Source: Leptolyngbya sp. DLM2.Bin15
Lineage (GTDB): Bacteria > Cyanobacteriota > Cyanobacteriia > RECH01
Assembly: GCA_007694125.1 (NCBI GenBank)
Contig: RECH01000192.1
Coordinates: 1 to 44,903, forward strand
Direction of reading: 5' to 3'
Length of the DNA: 44,903 bases
This document shows, one piece after another, positions 9,638 through 18,416 of the stretch; position 1 is the stretch's first letter, and every line of letters starts with the position of its first letter. The notes under the pieces are model-generated. The model was not told the origin of the DNA. It searched no databases and was given only the letters and a program-made list of their open reading frames with translations. The position numbers and the translations under genes were made by a program.

Positions 9638-9810
9638 AGAGGATTCGCCAAAATGCGGATTAATTGGAGGACAGGTTAGACCGAGGCGATCGCCCCGACT
9701 AACACGTGTCTTTCTTCCAGATTGCCATAGTTGGGTTAACTTTTGGCAAACAGCGAAGCGATCGCCCCTAAGTCGGGGTTTTCAAGGGTCGGTAGAGCCC
9801 ATGAGGCAAC

Positions 9811-10092
9811 TTACTTTAAACCAGAGATGACCTTAGCCATGGCGAAATCACTCGCCGTCAGACCACCGGCATCGTGGCTGGTTAAAGAAATGGTCACCTT
9901 GTTGTAGGAAACGGCGATGTCTGGATGGTGCCCAGCTGCTTCCGCCGGTTCCACCAAGCGATTCACAAAGGCGATCGCCTCAATGAAGTCTTTAAACGTG
10001 CGCTGGCATTGAATCTCCTTGCCAACCAAGGTCCAGCCCGATAGCCCGCCTAAATGCTGTTGAATATCGGTTTCACTCAGAAGTTGAGCCAT
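9811..10092 (-). CDS. 4a-hydroxytetrahydrobiopterin dehydratase (pterin carbinolamine dehydratase)
   Basis: A 93-residue PCD/DCoH-family protein that dehydrates 4a-hydroxy-tetrahydropterins; in cyanobacteria, where no phenylalanine hydroxylase partner is evident here, its role may lie in molybdopterin or pteridine metabolism. The active-site motif EAAGHHPDI and the following VSYNKVTISLTSHDAGGLT are diagnostic. The ATG at 10092 is preferred over one eight codons earlier because the sequence between them contains the AAGGAAGG ribosome-binding site. The name PCD is secure; the physiological substrate is not. Confidence 0.9.
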   Translation of the reverse strand: MAQLLSETDIQQHLGGLSGWTLVGKEIQCQRTFKDFIEAIAFVNRLVEPAEAAGHHPDIAVSYNKVTISLTSHDAGGLTASDFAMAKVISGLK

Positions 10093-10516
10093 GGTGATCC
10101 TTCCTTTTATCTGCACTGAATCTGGGCAATGACATCTAGCAAGGCGATCGCCATCGGATCACCCACCGTCGATGCCTGCCTTTGGGGCCACCCTAGCATG
10201 GGCAACGCCATCGAGCAGAACGATCCCTTCCACGCTATCGGGTTCTCACCCTCCAAAGCAAGGGCGATCGCCTCAGAGTTTTTGATACATAGCCTCGATA
10301 TCCCCCTATTGCTGCTGCTTAAACTCTCCGTGACAGCATTTCTTTTCAGGTATGCGATCGCTCTCCAACAAATCGGTAAAATCAACACAACCCCATCCCT
10401 CAAAACGCAAATTACGCCCTTGAGCAGATGGGAGCATCTATCATCCCAACTCATCCATCATCCCAACTACTGACCGTGCCTTACTGTATCGTCATCGTCG
10501 CGTTTAGGAATCAGTC
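10093..10516. other. Gene-poor spacer between the PCD gene and the SLATT-type gene
   Basis: About 420 bases with at least three HIP1 octamers. Open frames exist on both strands (roughly 115 codons each) but overlap one another, lack ribosome-binding sites and show no recognisable motif, so neither is called. A 12-bp direct repeat ATCATCCCAACT occurs at 10440-10451 and 10457-10468. The promoters for the two divergent genes must lie here but no convincing -35/-10 pair was picked out. Confidence 0.6.
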
Positions 10517-12052
10517 ATGTCATCTGCATCTGCTAAACCGCCATCGTCCGCCCGTCCTCCCCAGACAAGCCCCTCGCCTAACTCACCGCAACCTCGCACA
10601 CCGGTTCTTGAAGACGCTTGGCAGCGCTTTGGAGACTACGACAAAAACGCCGTCAAGGCTCAAAAAGCCTTTATTCAACAGCGAAAATGGGTCGCCAGCC
10701 TAGGAGTTGCCTCCACCACCGCCGCTGTTTTATACCTAGTCTTAGAAGTCACCTTAGGGCAAGAAGGGCCACCCCTCTCAGACTTCATTAGATCAGTCGC
10801 CACCGGGCAACTGCGCAATGCCAATGAGGCAATCATGGGGTCGATGAGTCTCTTGGTGATTTTTCTGCCCATTTTGGTCACCATTTTGATCGCCGCCTCG
10901 ATCAAATTCAACATGGGGGTTAACTGGGTGATGCTGCGGGGCAGTGCAGAAACCCTGAAGAAAGAAATTTATCGCTATCGCACCCAGGTAGATATCTACG
11001 CTGCGGATGCCTCTGAACCTCGAGAGATTGTCCTAGCGCGCAAGATTAAAATTGTCGGCAAGCACGTCATGGAGACCCAGGTGAACCAATCGGGTCTGGA
11101 GGTCTATGATGGTGAACTACCACCGCCCTATGGCGCAGCGCGATCGCGAGGGGATGATGGTTTCTCAAACCTGACCGCCGATTTATACCTGATCTATCGC
11201 CTAGAAGATCAATTTGACTACTACCGCAAAAAAGCTCAGCGGCTGGGGCGAGAACTCACCCAGCTACAATGGTTGGTTTATATCCTAGGAGGAGTTGGCA
11301 CCCTCTTGGCTGCCGTGGGGTTTGAAGTCTGGGTCGCGGTCAGCAGCTCCTTTGCCGCCGCCTTTGCTGGATTTCTGGAATTTAAGCGAGTAGAACCCAA
11401 CCTTATCTCTTGCAACACCGCCGCATCAGACTTATACGATCTACGGGCCTGGTGGCGTGCCCTCCCCGAATCAGCCCGGCAGCAACAGGCCAATATTGAA
11501 GCCCTCGTCAACGGCACCGAGCAGATCATCCAGGGCGAAAATGCCAGTTGGGTACAAGAAATGCGCGATGCCCTAGCTGAACTCTACGGTGATCAAGAAC
11601 AGGTGCAAGCCGACCAGCTCCAGAGAATGGCGGAGCAAGGTACGTTGATCAATGTGCGAGACAACCAGGAGATCGTCCAACAAATTGTGGTGGGGCCCGT
11701 GCTAGACCCACAGGAGGAAGCAGTCGAGGGAGAAGAGCCAGCAGAGCCAGCGATCGCCCCTGACCAGGCCCAAGACTCCATCGATATCTCTAATGATGAC
11801 GATATAGATATCTCTGGTGATATAGATATCTCTGGTGATATAGACTTCTCTGAAGCTGACCATGGCAACCTCTCTGGCCCTGATCATGTGGTGCTCTCAG
11901 AGTTCAATGACCCCGATCAGGTCGATCTCTCGGAGTTCAACGTAGATCTTTCAGATTTCTTTGACCCAGAGAATGACCTGCCCAAGGAAACCTCCGAGGA
12001 ATCAGAGACCCAGGCAGCAACAGACGACATCGATTGGGCCAAAGTCCTATGA
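10517..12052 (+). CDS. SLATT/DUF4231-type membrane protein with acidic repetitive tail
   Basis: A 511-residue membrane protein. After a Pro/Ser-rich N-terminus (1-30) come two membrane helices (about 59-79 and 107-129), then the charged AETLKKEIYRYRTQ segment typical of the SLATT/DUF4231 group, a helical region to about 250, and two more membrane helices (about 253-293) ending FLEFKRVEPNL. This 2TM-helix arrangement occurs in SLATT proteins, which elsewhere act as predicted pore-forming effectors with SMODS/SLOG nucleotide sensors. No such sensor gene is next to it here. The last 130 residues are Asp/Ser/Glu-rich with DIDISG repeats. It stands alone, 424 bases from its divergent neighbour. 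Whether it is an effector or a housekeeping protein cannot be told from the sequence. Confidence 0.7.
   Translation: MSSASAKPPSSARPPQTSPSPNSPQPRTPVLEDAWQRFGDYDKNAVKAQKAFIQQRKWVASLGVASTTAAVLYLVLEVTLGQEGPPLSDFIRSVATGQLRNANEAIMGSMSLLVIFLPILVTILIAASIKFNMGVNWVMLRGSAETLKKEIYRYRTQVDIYAADASEPREIVLARKIKIVGKHVMETQVNQSGLEVYDGELPPPYGAARSRGDDGFSNLTADLYLIYRLEDQFDYYRKKAQRLGRELTQLQWLVYILGGVGTLLAAVGFEVWVAVSSSFAAAFAGFLEFKRVEPNLISCNTAASDLYDLRAWWRALPESARQQQANIEALVNGTEQIIQGENASWVQEMRDALAELYGDQEQVQADQLQRMAEQGTLINVRDNQEIVQQIVVGPVLDPQEEAVEGEEPAEPAIAPDQAQDSIDISNDDDIDISGDIDISGDIDFSEADHGNLSGPDHVVLSEFNDPDQVDLSEFNVDLSDFFDPENDLPKETSEESETQAATDDIDWAKVL
11801..11854 (+). repeat. 18-bp in-frame tandem repeat
   Basis: Three consecutive copies of an 18-bp unit, GATATAGATATCTCTGGT (11801-11818, 11819-11836 exact; 11837-11854 diverged), encode the repeated hexapeptide DIDISG in the tail of the SLATT-type protein. 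A looser LSEFN(D/V) repeat follows. The first two copies are identical, suggesting recent slippage. Confidence 0.85.
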
Positions 12053-12264
12053 CCGTGTTGCCAGACCGTGACCATCGGCAATAAAACTTAAAAACCAAAA
12101 TGACCGGAGACCCCCGAACCAGTAGTACGCTGTAAACAACGCTGTTTTGCCCCTTGCGCCGTGGCATGAGCTGAGTCTCCAGACCCTTTTATCCCGTATT
12201 ATCAAGCGGCAAGGGGTAGCGTGCCGACGTTAATAATTGGACATAGCCTGAAAGGAAAACTCTC

Positions 12265-12492
12265 ATGGTTCAACGTGGTTCAAAAGTTCGTATTCTGCGC
12301 AAAGAATCCTACTGGTACAAAGATGTAGGAACCGTTGCGTCCGTAGATCAAAGCGGCATTAAATACCCCGTTATTGTGCGGTTTGACAAGGTAAACTACA
12401 GCGGTTTCAGCGGCTCCGCTGGCGGCGTGAACACCAACAACTTCTCCCTAGAGGAAGTGGAAGAAGTTTCGGCACCCGCCAAGAAAAAGTAA
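12265..12492 (+). CDS. psaE: Photosystem I reaction centre subunit IV
   Basis: Stromal-side PSI subunit that helps dock ferredoxin/flavodoxin and supports cyclic electron flow. The 75-residue sequence is a typical PsaE SH3-like fold: [43 protein letters not shown] and [14 protein letters not shown], with a short lysine-rich end. AAAGGAAAA precedes the ATG by about seven bases. It is monocistronic by layout: a stem-loop follows and then mutM with its own GTG start 58 bases on. Confidence 0.98.
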   Translation: MVQRGSKVRILRKESYWYKDVGTVASVDQSGIKYPVIVRFDKVNYSGFSGSAGGVNTNNFSLEEVEEVSAPAKKK

Positions 12493-12497
12493 AGTCC

Positions 12498-12519
12498 TCT
12501 AGCACGGAAAGCCGCTAGA
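12498..12519 (+). terminator. Stem-loop after psaE, possible weak terminator
   Basis: TCTAGC (12498-12503) pairs with GCTAGA (12514-12519) across a 10-base loop, followed by a T-containing but interrupted stretch. It could trim or partly terminate the abundant psaE transcript before mutM. Confidence 0.35.
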
Positions 12520-12550
12520 CTAGATTTACTCTACGTTTTGCGAACTGACT

Positions 12551-13438
12551 GTGCCCGAGCTACCAGAAGTTGAAACAGTATGTCGGGGGCTAAATGCAGC
12601 TACCCTACATCAAACTATTGTGGGTGGGGATGTGTTGCTTGATCGCACCATTGCCCACCCATTTTGTATGGACGATTTCATTGCCGGACTCACCGGACAG
12701 GCGATCGCTCACTGGCATCGGCGCGGCAAGTATTTGCTCGCAGAAATCACCTCATCAGCACCTTCTACAGCGCCATCGGCCTGGCTAGGTGTGCATCTAC
12801 GTATGACCGGTCAACTCTTCTGGGTGCCGCCGACCACGCCCCTAGAGAAGCATTGTCGAGTGCGGCTATGGTTTGAGGGCGATCGCGAACTGCGGTTTGT
12901 CGATCAACGCACCTTTGGGCGTATGTGGTGGGTGCCGCCGGGCATGGAACCCTCCCAGATCATCACCGGTCTAACCCGACTAGGCCCCGATCCCTTCACC
13001 CCCGACTTTTCTGCCGACTATGTGGCCACCTGGCTGAGCGATCGCCGCCGACCGATTAAAACTGCCTTGTTAGATCAACAGTTTGTGGCCGGCGTGGGCA
13101 ATATCTATGCTGATGAAGCCCTGTTTCTCAGCGGCATCCATCCCACCACCGACAGCTCCACCCTCTCCTTCGAGCAATGCACAACCCTGCATACCATGAT
13201 CCAGCGGGTGCTGCGGGAAGGGATTGAGTCGGGCGGTACCACTATCAGCACCTTTCGAGATCTGCAAGGCGTCAACGGCAACTATGGCGGTCTAGCCTGG
13301 GTCTATGGTCGAGAAGGCGATCGCTGCCGGGTTTGTGACACCGTTGTAGAACGCATGAAACTAGCTGGACGATCTGCCCATTTTTGCCCTGTCTGTCAGC
13401 CGAGGAGAGCGATCGCAACGTCTCGCCTTAGCGTATAG
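12551..13438 (+). CDS. mutM: Formamidopyrimidine-DNA glycosylase (Fpg/MutM)
   Basis: Bifunctional DNA glycosylase/AP lyase that removes 8-oxoguanine and ring-opened purines. It starts at a GTG (12551), reading (M)PELPEVETVCRGL, so the catalytic Pro and Glu follow the initiator. The conserved lysine is in RRGKYLL (near residue 59), the helix-two-turn-helix in DQQFVAGVGNIYADEALF, and the C-terminal zinc finger has cysteine pairs CRVC and CPVC near residues 259 and 280. At 295 residues it is slightly longer than E. coli MutM, owing to a Ser/Ala/Pro-rich insert near residue 70 (SSAPSTAPS). Placement next to psaE is of interest because PSI is a source of reactive oxygen, but that link is inference. 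Confidence 0.96.
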   Translation: MPELPEVETVCRGLNAATLHQTIVGGDVLLDRTIAHPFCMDDFIAGLTGQAIAHWHRRGKYLLAEITSSAPSTAPSAWLGVHLRMTGQLFWVPPTTPLEKHCRVRLWFEGDRELRFVDQRTFGRMWWVPPGMEPSQIITGLTRLGPDPFTPDFSADYVATWLSDRRRPIKTALLDQQFVAGVGNIYADEALFLSGIHPTTDSSTLSFEQCTTLHTMIQRVLREGIESGGTTISTFRDLQGVNGNYGGLAWVYGREGDRCRVCDTVVERMKLAGRSAHFCPVCQPRRAIATSRLSV

Positions 13439-13637
13439 TTTGGGATGAGCTTCATTCCGGTCTATACGTTTGAATCCCCATTATTGCTTCCTAGTGCTAA
13501 CCATCCAAACCGGTTCAGTTCCATTGCTCGTTTATGAATCTAGACCGTTACATCCAAGTTTTTGATACCGTATGCAGGAAGGCGATCGCTCTTGTTCGTT
13601 TCTGCGTTGAACCTGTAGCTATTCGCCGCACCTTGCC

Positions 13638-14333
13638 ATGAAATGGACGTATTGGATAGCGCTAAGCATCGTTCCAGGCCTAACCTTAGCTGCCTGCACA
13701 ACCATGCCCGACTGGCTAGAAAACTGGTCATCGAGCCTCGGAGAACAACTAGAGATCGATGGCGATTCCCCATCTGAAAACGAGACACCTCCTGAACCCA
13801 GTCCTGGGCGAGAGCTTCCTCCCACCAAACTGACCTTGGTGATGGTGGATGGTCAACCCACAGAAGTAGAGCTTGAACTGTTCCAGCATCCAGAGTTTCC
13901 CCTGACGCTTTACACCCCCCGAGGAGAGTTTAGCCGTCTGTTTGAAACTATCGGGGATACTCAATCGGTACAATTTAACCTCATCCAAGATGACGGAGAA
14001 CCTGATCCGTCATCCTATCTTCAGCTCGTCGTGCCGGTTCACAATGTCACCCTTGATGAGCTACGCAATCGCGTCTTGGGAGACAACGGCATCCTCGCCA
14101 GTCGCCGCTGGCAGATGGTCGATCGCACTCGAGTGTTGACCTATACCTGGGCGGATGAACGCATTGACTTTCAACATACTGTAGGCGATACCATTTATCG
14201 CGGTTCTCTATTTTTGGGCGATCGCGACGGGCAGCCTTTCTACGCCCTCACCTATTATCCTCAGGCCCTCGCTCCTAGCATCACGCCCCGTCTATCGATG
14301 ATCTTAGATACCATCGATAGACGAGACATCTAG
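13638..14333 (+). CDS. Predicted lipoprotein, function unknown
   Basis: A 231-residue protein with a lipoprotein signal peptide: MKWTYWIALSIVPGLTLAAC, with lipobox LAAC and the modified Cys20. A Pro/Glu/Ser-rich linker (about 40-70) follows, then a globular domain with alternating strands (LTLVMVDGQPTEVELELF..., FPLTLYTPRGEF, DRTRVLTYTWADERIDFQHT, YALTYYPQAL). No known family was recognised. It is convergent with the large amidase gene, so it probably forms its own transcription unit. Confidence 0.72.
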   Translation: MKWTYWIALSIVPGLTLAACTTMPDWLENWSSSLGEQLEIDGDSPSENETPPEPSPGRELPPTKLTLVMVDGQPTEVELELFQHPEFPLTLYTPRGEFSRLFETIGDTQSVQFNLIQDDGEPDPSSYLQLVVPVHNVTLDELRNRVLGDNGILASRRWQMVDRTRVLTYTWADERIDFQHTVGDTIYRGSLFLGDRDGQPFYALTYYPQALAPSITPRLSMILDTIDRRDI

Positions 14334-14373
14334 GACACCACCCACCGCATCCCGATCGTGATGTCCTCACCAG

Positions 14374-17172
14374 CTAGGCAGCGATCGCCCCTCGACGACG
14401 CAGATACACCTTAATGCCTTCCGCAATACCGTCGGCAAGGAGTTTCACATACTCTGCATCAATGAGATTGGTTGCATCGGTTTGAGTGGTCACATAGCCA
14501 ACTTCGACTAATACCGACGGCATCGTGGTTTGGCGGAGGGTGAGGAACGTAGCCTGACGAACGCCCAAATCCTTGATGCCTGCTTTTTGCAAAACTTGAT
14601 CATGCACCACTCGCGCTAGCTCTCCCCCCTCATCGGAGGTGCGGTAATAATAGGTTTCCACACCATTCACCTCATAGCGGCTGAGACTTAGGGCATTAGC
14701 GTGAATACTTACAAATACATCGGCTTTGCGATCTTCTGCTATTTTCACGCGTTCATCCGAAGCTACGGATTGATCGGCCGATCGGGTTAGAGCAACACGC
14801 ACCCCCGCCTGCTGAAGCTGAAATGCCACAGACTGCGCAACCGGCAAGACCAAGTCTTTTTCCTTCAACCCACCAATACCTAACGTGCCAGGATCCGTAC
14901 CGCCATGTCCTGGATCGAGCACCACCATCGGAGCTGTCGGACTCGGCCTCACCGAACCGCCAGTATCACTGGGCACAGAGGCATCCGGCTTCACCACAAA
15001 CGTAGACGTGACGGGCTGCGATCGCTGGGCATATACCAAGGCCTGATACACCATCGCGGTGACCTCTGCCCTGGTGGCCGTTTGGTTGGGATTCAGCTCC
15101 CGCAGTTGGGGATGGTTCACCACAATTTCCTGGGCGGTGGCCGCAGCGACAGCATCCAGGGCATAGGTGGGAATGCGATCCTTATCCGTAAAGAAGTTCA
15201 GCAACTGGCGATCGCCTGGTTCTAACCCCAAACCACTGGCTAAGGACAGCAACACATGCAGCTTGAGCAAATTATCCTGAGGGCGGAAGCTACCATCCCC
15301 AAACCCCGATAGCCACTTGCCTCGGTAGGCTCGCTGAATCACCCCAGCGGCCCAAAAACTATTGGGCACATCATCAAAGGTCACCGCTGGGCGATCGGGC
15401 AGGGGATTGAAGGTGCCAGACAGCAGCGCCGCATATTCCGCCCTGGTCATCAGCGCATTGGGGCGAAAGGTGCCATCCACAAAGCCACGGATGAACCCCT
15501 GGCTGGCCAAACCGCGAATGAAGGGCGCGGCCCAATGCCCCTCAATATCGGAGAAGGACGGCATTTCCAACGCCGGTTCCACAATGAACGGGGAGGCGAT
15601 CGCCCATCCCCGCCCCGTGATCACCAAGGCTTGATAGAGCAACGCCGAAAGCTGGGCCCGGGTAATCGTTTGCATGGGATTGAGCATATCCACCAAGGGG
15701 TGGTTCACAATCATGCGCTTCTGGGTGGCCGTGGCCACCGCCCCCGCCGACTGGCTAGGAATTTGGGCGCGATCGCGATAGACCTGTAGAGAATTGGGCG
15801 TCCCCCCCGACAAATCTAGCCCCTTCACCAGCGACTCAATCACCTGAATGCGGCTCATGTTTTGATTGGGGCGGAAGGTGCCATCCGCAAATCCTGACAG
15901 GAAACCCATGGTCTGGGCCTTAGCGATCGCCCTCACGGCCCAGAAGTTGGATGGCACATCGGAAAATGAGGCTGGCGTCACCGTATCAGGCAGTTGAAAC
16001 GCCTGGGAGACAAAGGTGGCATACTGGGCGCGAGTCACCGTGAGTTCAGGGCGAAAGGTGCCATCGGTAAAGCCACTCACAATGCCCTGACGCACCAAGC
16101 CGCGAATAAAATGCTCTGCCCAATAGCCCTGAATATCCGTCAGCGTCACATCCGTGGTGGATGCCGCGGCGGGCGGCGTGGGCGCGGGGGCGGGCGGAGG
16201 CGGGGCCGGAGCTGGCGGAACCACTACCGGCTCAGCCTGTACCTGTAGAGAACTGGGCGTGGGCGGCGGCAGGGTTGCCCCAGGCGACATGGCCGCAAAT
16301 TCAATCGACCCGGTGGTGCGATTCAGGTTAATTTGATTGCCCACCGATACAGCTTTCGCCGTACTTTCGTTCACCACATCGGCTTGAACATTGCCGTCAA
16401 AAACATTGCCGCCTGGCGACAGCCCCCGTCCTAGATCCGGCTGGGCCGTATCGCGAATCAGTAAGCCAATGCGGGTATTGCGAGCAATCAAATTATTGCG
16501 CAGCACCGGCCGAGCCGATCGCGATAGGACAATACCCGAATGATTTTCCAAAATTTGGTTGTCTGCTAAGAGGGGCGCAGCTTGGTCACTAATCGCGATG
16601 CCATAACCAGTTTGCTGGAAGATATTGTGGCGCAGTTCTCCCTTAGCGTTACGCACAATGGAGATACCGCTAGCAGCATTGCGCCGAAATAGGTTGTTGA
16701 CCAGCTCCGGCGTTGCACTGCCGGTGACAAACACACCTTCCCGCCCGCAGTTGGCAAAGGTGCAGTGGGCGATCGCGGGTTGGCTAGACTCAATCCAAAC
16801 CCCAGTACCGCGCGCATTGGGATTGGTAATACTCATCCCCACCAGCCGCACCCCATCCGCCGGCACCAAGGTCACATTCTGCTGCCCAAAGGAGGCGCTG
16901 CTAAACAGTCCTCCGCCAGAAACGATCACCGCCTGCCCCCGATTACTCTCCTCACCCATGAGCGTCACCCCTTCTGGAATTTGGATGGGAAACGTCTCAC
17001 CAGAGGCCGTGTTATAGGTACCTGGACTCAAGTAAATCGTGCTGCCCTTGGGGGCCCGCTGTAAGGCAAAGGTCAGCGTTTTGTAAGGATTGGCGCGATC
17101 GCCCGTCGCATTATTGTTGCCACGTTCTGGATGAACATACCGTTGCACAGAAGTTGGGGCAGACTGAACCAT
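14374..17172 (-). CDS. Beta-helix (DUF1565) / six SLH repeats / N-acetylmuramoyl-L-alanine amidase fusion
   Basis: A 932-residue envelope protein with three parts. Residues about 8-290 are a DUF1565-type right-handed beta-helix (YVHPERGNNNATGDRANPYKTL, repeated N-x-x-x-G turns). A Pro/Ala linker leads to six SLH repeats in two triads (about 344-720), with WAEHFIRGL and SGFTDGTFRPE-type motifs; SLH domains bind peptidoglycan-linked polymers. The end (about 747-930) is an Amidase_3 zinc hydrolase with VVLDPGHGGTDPG, SIHAN and LVEVGYVTT, which cleaves the bond between MurNAc and L-Ala. The ATG at 17172 is fixed by a GGGAGA site and an in-frame TAG just upstream, yet the N-terminus MVQSAPTSVQRY has no signal peptide, which is odd for a cell-wall enzyme. 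Domain calls are firm; substrate and localisation are inferred. Confidence 0.92.
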   Translation of the reverse strand: MVQSAPTSVQRYVHPERGNNNATGDRANPYKTLTFALQRAPKGSTIYLSPGTYNTASGETFPIQIPEGVTLMGEESNRGQAVIVSGGGLFSSASFGQQNVTLVPADGVRLVGMSITNPNARGTGVWIESSQPAIAHCTFANCGREGVFVTGSATPELVNNLFRRNAASGISIVRNAKGELRHNIFQQTGYGIAISDQAAPLLADNQILENHSGIVLSRSARPVLRNNLIARNTRIGLLIRDTAQPDLGRGLSPGGNVFDGNVQADVVNESTAKAVSVGNQINLNRTTGSIEFAAMSPGATLPPPTPSSLQVQAEPVVVPPAPAPPPPAPAPTPPAAASTTDVTLTDIQGYWAEHFIRGLVRQGIVSGFTDGTFRPELTVTRAQYATFVSQAFQLPDTVTPASFSDVPSNFWAVRAIAKAQTMGFLSGFADGTFRPNQNMSRIQVIESLVKGLDLSGGTPNSLQVYRDRAQIPSQSAGAVATATQKRMIVNHPLVDMLNPMQTITRAQLSALLYQALVITGRGWAIASPFIVEPALEMPSFSDIEGHWAAPFIRGLASQGFIRGFVDGTFRPNALMTRAEYAALLSGTFNPLPDRPAVTFDDVPNSFWAAGVIQRAYRGKWLSGFGDGSFRPQDNLLKLHVLLSLASGLGLEPGDRQLLNFFTDKDRIPTYALDAVAAATAQEIVVNHPQLRELNPNQTATRAEVTAMVYQALVYAQRSQPVTSTFVVKPDASVPSDTGGSVRPSPTAPMVVLDPGHGGTDPGTLGIGGLKEKDLVLPVAQSVAFQLQQAGVRVALTRSADQSVASDERVKIAEDRKADVFVSIHANALSLSRYEVNGVETYYYRTSDEGGELARVVHDQVLQKAGIKDLGVRQATFLTLRQTTMPSVLVEVGYVTTQTDATNLIDAEYVKLLADGIAEGIKVYLRRRGAIAA

Positions 17173-17494
17173 GGATGCTTCTCCCTAAACAAAAGCCGCG
17201 AGTGAGAATGGAGTCCGGCACAGTGACATAACGTTCAACCTAGGATGGCCGGAGGGACAATCTTGATTCTACGTCTTGGACAACCCGATGACCGTGAAAC
17301 CCTAGTGCCCCTCAACAGTTTACGGCTGATTGCTAGGAACAAGACAGGGGGGCCACATTCCTAAGTCCTATCCCACCGCCTAGGATAAGCTCATATCGGC
17401 TCATATCGGCTCATATCAGCTAGCAATAGTATGATGAACAGGCAGCCTCGGCTATCCGGGCGATCGCTCTCCTCCAGCTCCCCATAGGACGCCC
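17173..17494. other. Spacer with divergent promoters and a 10-bp triplet repeat
   Basis: About 320 bases between the divergent amidase and 111-residue membrane protein genes. The only clear structure is the GCTCATATC(G/A) triplet at 17389-17418, followed by a TATGAT that could be a -10 box near 17430. No coding frame is supported. Confidence 0.6.
17389..17418 (+). repeat. Three tandem copies of a 10-bp unit
   Basis: GCTCATATCG occurs at 17389-17398 and 17399-17408, and GCTCATATCA at 17409-17418. The 10-bp period is about one helical turn, so the copies face the same side of the DNA. They sit about 80 bases upstream of the gene starting at 17495. They could be a repeated regulator site or simple slippage. 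Confidence 0.8.
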
Positions 17495-17830
17495 ATGGTC
17501 ACCACCGTCTTGATCTTAAATGTCTTGATTGCCGCCATATGTTGGTATGTCGCCTGGCAAATTTGGAGCCTGCGGCGCACCTTGGCGAATGTAACCGATG
17601 CGCTCCTGTCGGCAGAGCAAAGCACCTACGACGTGCTGCATGGAGCACCGGAAGCCATCATCACGGCGCAGAAAGGTTCGTACCAACTGCGGCAAAGCTA
17701 CGAACGGCTGAACCAACAGGTGGCCCGCTTGCAGCAGATTTTATCGCTGATTGCCGTTGGCCAACTGGCCTGGCGGCGGCTACGCTATCCATCCCATCGT
17801 CGCCGGACGCGATCGCCTCGTCCCCGTTAA
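17495..17830 (+). CDS. Single-pass membrane protein with coiled coil, function unknown
   Basis: A 111-residue protein with an N-terminal membrane helix (about 3-26, VTTVLILNVLIAAICWYVAWQIW), a predicted amphipathic coiled region (about 27-95; SLRRTLANVTDALLSAEQS, LNQQVARLQQILSLIA) and a basic Arg/Ser/Pro-rich tail. It precedes a YtxH-domain protein and a DUF948-like protein, all in the same direction, so the three may work together at the membrane. This is a conserved type in cyanobacteria as far as I recall; no function is known. Confidence 0.65.
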   Translation: MVTTVLILNVLIAAICWYVAWQIWSLRRTLANVTDALLSAEQSTYDVLHGAPEAIITAQKGSYQLRQSYERLNQQVARLQQILSLIAVGQLAWRRLRYPSHRRRTRSPRPR

Positions 17831-18045
17831 GATCAACGACCACATCTCTAGCAAGAATCTCCACAGGCTAGAGAATCTCCACAGTCCCCATCATGGCTGG
17901 CCTAGAAATTCCACAAACTCGCTACATATTGAGGTATCTTAGGGGCAAGTTGGGGCACATCAACATTAGGCATAGGTTGCCATCGATGGCCAAAGTCCAG
18001 GCTTCTGTTTAATGTTAATGCGGTGCAGCAGAGGAAGAAAAACGC

Positions 18046-18411
18046 ATGGTAGAAAAGCGATCGGGTTCGTCCGGAGCATTTGTAGGCGGGTTGCTAATTG
18101 GGGCAGCCGTTGGAGCCATTACTGGGCTATTGGTAGCCCCTAAGACTGGGCGGGAAACTCGTCAGCTTTTAAAAAAATCAGCGAGTGCCCTACCGGATAT
18201 TGCCGAAGATTTGTCCACCACAGTTCAACTACAGGCCGATCGCCTCTCAGAATCTGCCCTGCGCAACTGGGATGGCACCTTGACGCGCCTCAGGGAAGCG
18301 ATCGCGGCGGGGGTAGAGGCCAGTCAGCGCGATCGCCAGATGGCTCTCGACCGTGATGACGACCCCAGATCTGAGGTCAGCAACCATTCCCACGACTCCA
18401 GTTTGACGTAA
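18046..18411 (+). CDS. YtxH-domain membrane protein
   Basis: A 121-residue protein with the YtxH (gas-vesicle-protein-like/general stress) signature: GGLLIGAAVGAITGLLVAPKTG (about 14-35, a glycine-rich membrane helix followed by the conserved APKTGRETR), then a long helical domain (RQLLKKSASALPDIAEDL). An AGGAAGAAAA stretch lies before the ATG. It is followed 5 bases later by a DUF948-like gene, indicating translational coupling. YtxH proteins are linked to stress in Bacillus; the cyanobacterial role is unknown. Confidence 0.82.
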   Translation: MVEKRSGSSGAFVGGLLIGAAVGAITGLLVAPKTGRETRQLLKKSASALPDIAEDLSTTVQLQADRLSESALRNWDGTLTRLREAIAAGVEASQRDRQMALDRDDDPRSEVSNHSHDSSLT

Positions 18412-18416
18412 CACCT

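Noticed and set aside
10107-10473. Overlapping open frames of about 115 codons on both strands between PCD and the SLATT-type gene
   Set aside because: They overlap each other, lack ribosome-binding sites and recognised motifs, and contain several HIP1 octamers that keep frames open. Treated as spacer.
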